NCBI RefSeq assembly: GCF_001401155.1
Contig: NZ_LJRO01000352.1
Span: 1-64,000, forward strand
Length of the DNA: 64,000 nt
DNA from: Pseudomonas tremae
Lineage (GTDB): Bacteria; Pseudomonadota; Gammaproteobacteria; Pseudomonadales; Pseudomonadaceae
Reading direction: 5' to 3'
Shown here: positions 61,388 through 64,000 of the stretch, one piece after another
Numbering within the stretch: position 1 is the first letter of the stretch
Layout of the letters: each line of letters starts with the position of its first letter
Position numbers and translations under genes: made by a program
The notes under the pieces: model-generated
Told to the model about the DNA's origin: nothing
Seen by the model: the letters and a program-made list of their open reading frames with translations, nothing else
Database searches by the model: none

Positions 61388-62347
61388 ATGTCGGACCTGT
61401 CGTTTTCGAGCTTCTGTAACTGGTTGAAATATCGCCATCTGATTCTGATCGACACCCTCGGGCGTACCCAGAACATGCACCTTGCTGCGCAGCAGATGAA
61501 CCTCAGCCAGCCTGCGCTGAGCAAGATGCTCAAGGAAATAGAGAGTCTGCTGGGTTTCGCGATTTTCGAGCGTTTGCCGCGCAGCATGGTGCCGACTTCA
61601 CTGGGCGTGCAGGTGGTGCGTTACGCCCAGCTTGCCTTGAACGATGCGCGTACGTTCGTCGAACAGATCAACAACCTCAGCGCCGGTGGCCATGGACACC
61701 TCAAGGTCGGCGGCATCTTCGCTGCCACGGCGGTGGTGCTGCCCGAGGCCATCGTGCAGATCAAGGAACGGTGGCCGTTGCTGTCCATCGAGGTGGTCGA
61801 GCAGACCAGCGATCACCTGATGGAAATGCTGGAAGAGCGAACACTCGACTTGGCCATCGGCCGATTCACCGAAAAGGGCCAGCAGCAGCGTTATGATTTT
61901 CAGGCACTGGCGCCCGAACCGTTCAGTATCGTGGTCAACAGCCGTCATCCGTTGTGCGATGCAGGGCCGATGAGCTTGCAGCAATTGGTGGACTGGCCAT
62001 GGATGCTGTATCCGAAAGGCACGCCGATACGCGGACGTATGGAAGCAGCATTTGCCGAGGCCGGTGTCGGCGTGCCGCGCAATACCATCGATACCATCTC
62101 GATGCAGACCTTCCTCAAGGTGCTGCAAAGCGGCCCGATGATCGGCATGTTGCCTGACGCGATGGTTGCACCTCATCTCGAAAGTGGGCTGCTCAGGACA
62201 TTGCAAACGCAGATGCATCTGGTGCCGCAGTTCTACGGGATTCTGACCCGCAAGAGCGAGCCACTGACCGGCCCCGCTCAGGAATTCGCCAATATCCTGC
62301 TGGAAAACGCGCGTCTGGTTCAGGAAAAGCAAGCGCCAGGTTCATGA
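61388..62347 (+). CDS. LysR-family transcriptional regulator
   Basis: 319-aa regulator: N-terminal HTH (about residues 35-62, NMHLAAQQMNLSQPALSKMLKEIE) and a periplasmic-binding-like effector domain. It is divergent from the FAH-IlvD operon, followed by the MFS gene, and both promoter regions carry its candidate operator. Confidence 0.92.
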   Translation: MSDLSFSSFCNWLKYRHLILIDTLGRTQNMHLAAQQMNLSQPALSKMLKEIESLLGFAIFERLPRSMVPTSLGVQVVRYAQLALNDARTFVEQINNLSAGGHGHLKVGGIFAATAVVLPEAIVQIKERWPLLSIEVVEQTSDHLMEMLEERTLDLAIGRFTEKGQQQRYDFQALAPEPFSIVVNSRHPLCDAGPMSLQQLVDWPWMLYPKGTPIRGRMEAAFAEAGVGVPRNTIDTISMQTFLKVLQSGPMIGMLPDAMVAPHLESGLLRTLQTQMHLVPQFYGILTRKSEPLTGPAQEFANILLENARLVQEKQAPGS

Positions 62348-62355
62348 GGTAGAGC

Positions 62356-62375
62356 AATAACCGTGCGTTATCGAT
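62356..62375. promoter_or_regulatory. LysR operator copy 2 (reverse orientation)
   Basis: AATAAC (62356-62361), N5, GTTATCGAT (62367-62375); its reverse complement has the same ATCGATAAC-N5-GTTATT as copy 1. It lies 150 bases before the MFS start, in the 180-base gap. Confidence 0.65.
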
Positions 62376-62527
62376 TAATCCAAAAATGCCATTGGGATTG
62401 AATCACTCCCTGACCTAGATTACTGGCCAGCACATGCAATGGGGCATTCAGTGATTTAGCTGTGTCTGCCCGCACGACCCACTCAATAAAAACAATGAGG
62501 CATGCCCGCATGCCAAGGGTTATTCAC

Positions 62528-63907
62528 ATGCAGACCAATGCCGAACCGCAGGGCTCCGACGCAGGATTTGAAGACCGCACTTATCGCAAGGTTATCTTGC
62601 GAACTCTGCCGATCCTGCTGCTGTGTTACATGGCCGCCTATCTGGACCGGGTCAATATCGGTTTCGCCAAGCTCGACATGCTCAACGATCTGCAATTCAG
62701 CAATACCGTCTATGCGCTGGGCGCGAGCATGTTCTTCTGGGGTTACTTTCTGTTTGAAGTACCCAGCAACCTGCTGTTGCACAGGCTTGGCGCGCGTTTC
62801 TGGATTGCCCGGATCATGTTCACCTGGGCACTGGTGTCCATTGCAGTCGCCTTCACCGTACCCCTCGCACAGTTCTTCCGCATTGAATCGAGCAGCATGT
62901 TCTACGTGCTGCGCTTTTTGCTGGGCATCTGTGAGGCAGGTTTCTTTCCCGGGGTCATTCTGTACCTCAACTACTGGTTTCCAACGCACCGTCAAAGCCG
63001 CGTGATGTCCGGTTTTCTGATGGCGCTGCCGGTCAGCCTCACGCTCGGCGGCATGCTGTCCGGCTGGCTGATGAACAGCATGAACGGCATACACGGCATG
63101 GCCGGATGGCAGTGGATGCTGATCATCGAGGGTATCCCGTCAATCATCATGGCGGTCGTGGTGATCGTTTACCTGTGTGACAACATCGACTCGGCCAAAT
63201 GGTTGTCGGCACCTGAGAAAGCCATGCTCAAGGCCAATCTGGTCAGCGACAATCACGGCAAGGCCTCGCGCCTGAGCGAGGTGTTTTTCAACCCGCGCGT
63301 CTGGCTGCTGGTGTTGATTCTGCTGACATTCAACACCGGTTTTTATGGCCTGGCGTTCTGGATGCCGTCGATCATCAAAAGCGCAGGTATTGCCAATACC
63401 TTTCATATCGGTTTGTTGACCGCCATTCCCTACAGCATCGCCACCGTTGCCATGTTGCTCAATGCACGGCACTCCAATCGCACTGGCGAGCGGCGTCTGC
63501 ACGCGGCAGTGCCCGCGTTCATTGGTGGCGTCGGTCTGATTCTGAGTGCTTACTTTGCTCACAATCTGGTGCTTTCGGTGCTGTTTCTCAGCGTGGCGGC
63601 GTCAGGGCTGCTCAGCCTGATGCCGATATTCTGGACGTTGCCGGGGACCGTGCTGTCAGGCGTTGCGGCAGCAGCCGGGATCGGGATGATCAATGCGATC
63701 GGCAACCTGTCCGGTTTCACCGGCTCGATGATCACTGCTGTCGCTGAGACCATGACGGGTGACATCAATAACGGCACGTACGTGCTGGCCCTGTGCCTAC
63801 TGGTCAGCGGCGGGTTGATTCTGTTGATCCCGCGCAGCATGCTCGACAAGACCGGCGCTGCTCCGGTAATGGTTACTCCCACTCTTTCTGGCATGGAGAA
63901 AGTATGA
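62528..63907 (+). CDS. MFS transporter of the anion:cation symporter (ACS) type
   Basis: 459-aa twelve-segment transporter (MQTNAEPQGS start at 62528, chosen over an in-frame start at 62462 because that part is poorly conserved and the AAGGGTT site precedes it). Seen: YMAAYLDRVNIGFAKLDM near residue 34 and RLGARFWIARIMFTWA near 92. ACS members import organic or sugar acids such as galactonate and glucarate. Its stop overlaps the following SDR start (ATGA). Confidence 0.85.
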   Translation: MQTNAEPQGSDAGFEDRTYRKVILRTLPILLLCYMAAYLDRVNIGFAKLDMLNDLQFSNTVYALGASMFFWGYFLFEVPSNLLLHRLGARFWIARIMFTWALVSIAVAFTVPLAQFFRIESSSMFYVLRFLLGICEAGFFPGVILYLNYWFPTHRQSRVMSGFLMALPVSLTLGGMLSGWLMNSMNGIHGMAGWQWMLIIEGIPSIIMAVVVIVYLCDNIDSAKWLSAPEKAMLKANLVSDNHGKASRLSEVFFNPRVWLLVLILLTFNTGFYGLAFWMPSIIKSAGIANTFHIGLLTAIPYSIATVAMLLNARHSNRTGERRLHAAVPAFIGGVGLILSAYFAHNLVLSVLFLSVAASGLLSLMPIFWTLPGTVLSGVAAAAGIGMINAIGNLSGFTGSMITAVAETMTGDINNGTYVLALCLLVSGGLILLIPRSMLDKTGAAPVMVTPTLSGMEKV

Positions 63908-64000
63908 CCATGAGCGACAAACGAGTACTGATTACCGCGGCTGGCCAAGGTATCGGGCTGGCCAGTGCCAAGGCGTTCGTCGAGGCTGGCGCTGAGGTCA
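63904..64000 (+). CDS. Short-chain dehydrogenase, cut off by the window edge
   Basis: The first 32 codons are present: start ATG at 63904 (or 63910), then VLITAAGQGIGLASAKAF, the NAD(P)-binding TxxxGxGIG motif of SDRs. It overlaps the MFS stop by 4 bases, so it is in the same operon and may oxidise the imported sugar or a sugar-acid intermediate. Confidence 0.75.
   Translation, partial: MTMSDKRVLITAAGQGIGLASAKAFVEAGAEV

Overview
The window is a stretch of a Pseudomonas chromosome, most likely of the P. syringae group. This rests on gene order (birA-coaX-SPOR-tRNA-secE-nusG-rpl-rpoBC-str-S10-spc-alpha, then ferritin, uvrA, a YajR-type MFS and ssb), high-identity Pseudomonas-style protein sequences, and a single tuf gene where P. 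aeruginosa carries a second copy between tRNA-Thr and tRNA-Trp. The species call is inference; the genus call is strong.

Region 1 (1-33.4 kb, + strand) is core genome: biotin ligase, type III pantothenate kinase, a small SPOR protein, four tRNAs (Tyr, Gly, Thr, Trp), secE-nusG, the L11/L10 ribosomal operons, rpoB-rpoC, the str operon (rpsL-rpsG-fusA-tuf), the S10 and spc operons through secY-rpmJ, and the alpha operon ending in rplQ. Three genes too short for usual ORF cut-offs or easily missed (rpmD, rpmJ, and a 36-residue lipoprotein later on) are listed. Several operon borders show the same arrangement: a terminator-like hairpin directly followed by, or overlapping, a sigma70-like promoter with a 17-bp spacer and a GC-rich discriminator. 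One of these lies inside the spc operon between rpsN and rpsH.

Region 2 (33.4-39.1 kb) holds a ferritin lacking the bacterioferritin heme Met, uvrA (- strand), a YajR-like MFS transporter and ssb.

Region 3 (39.1-47.6 kb, mostly - strand) is a tightly coupled operon: UgpB-A-E-C-like ABC importer, glycerophosphodiester phosphodiesterase, inositol-monophosphatase-family enzyme and a Tat-exported GH10 xylanase whose frame is broken by a TAG codon 75 codons before its natural end. A divergent ROK regulator with an N-terminal HTH faces it. Together the genes suggest uptake and intracellular hydrolysis of glycerophosphodiesters, perhaps including glycerophosphoinositol.

Region 4 (47.6-53.8 kb) is a patchwork accessory segment: a P-loop protein without the Walker A lysine, an azoreductase, a GST and a TetR regulator linked by three copies of a CTAAC/GTTAG palindrome, a nucleotidyltransferase-like protein, an SDR, and two degenerate SDR fragments in inverted orientation that share 53 of 60 bases and flank a 1.8-kb segment.

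Region 5 (53.8-64 kb) holds a dedicated TonB-ExbB-ExbD-TonB-receptor operon with a Fur-box-like site, then a sugar-acid catabolic locus (FAH-family and IlvD/Edd-family dehydratases, divergent LysR regulator, MFS transporter, SDR running off the window). The LysR locus carries two copies of ATCGATAAC-N5-GTTATT, one before each transcription unit.
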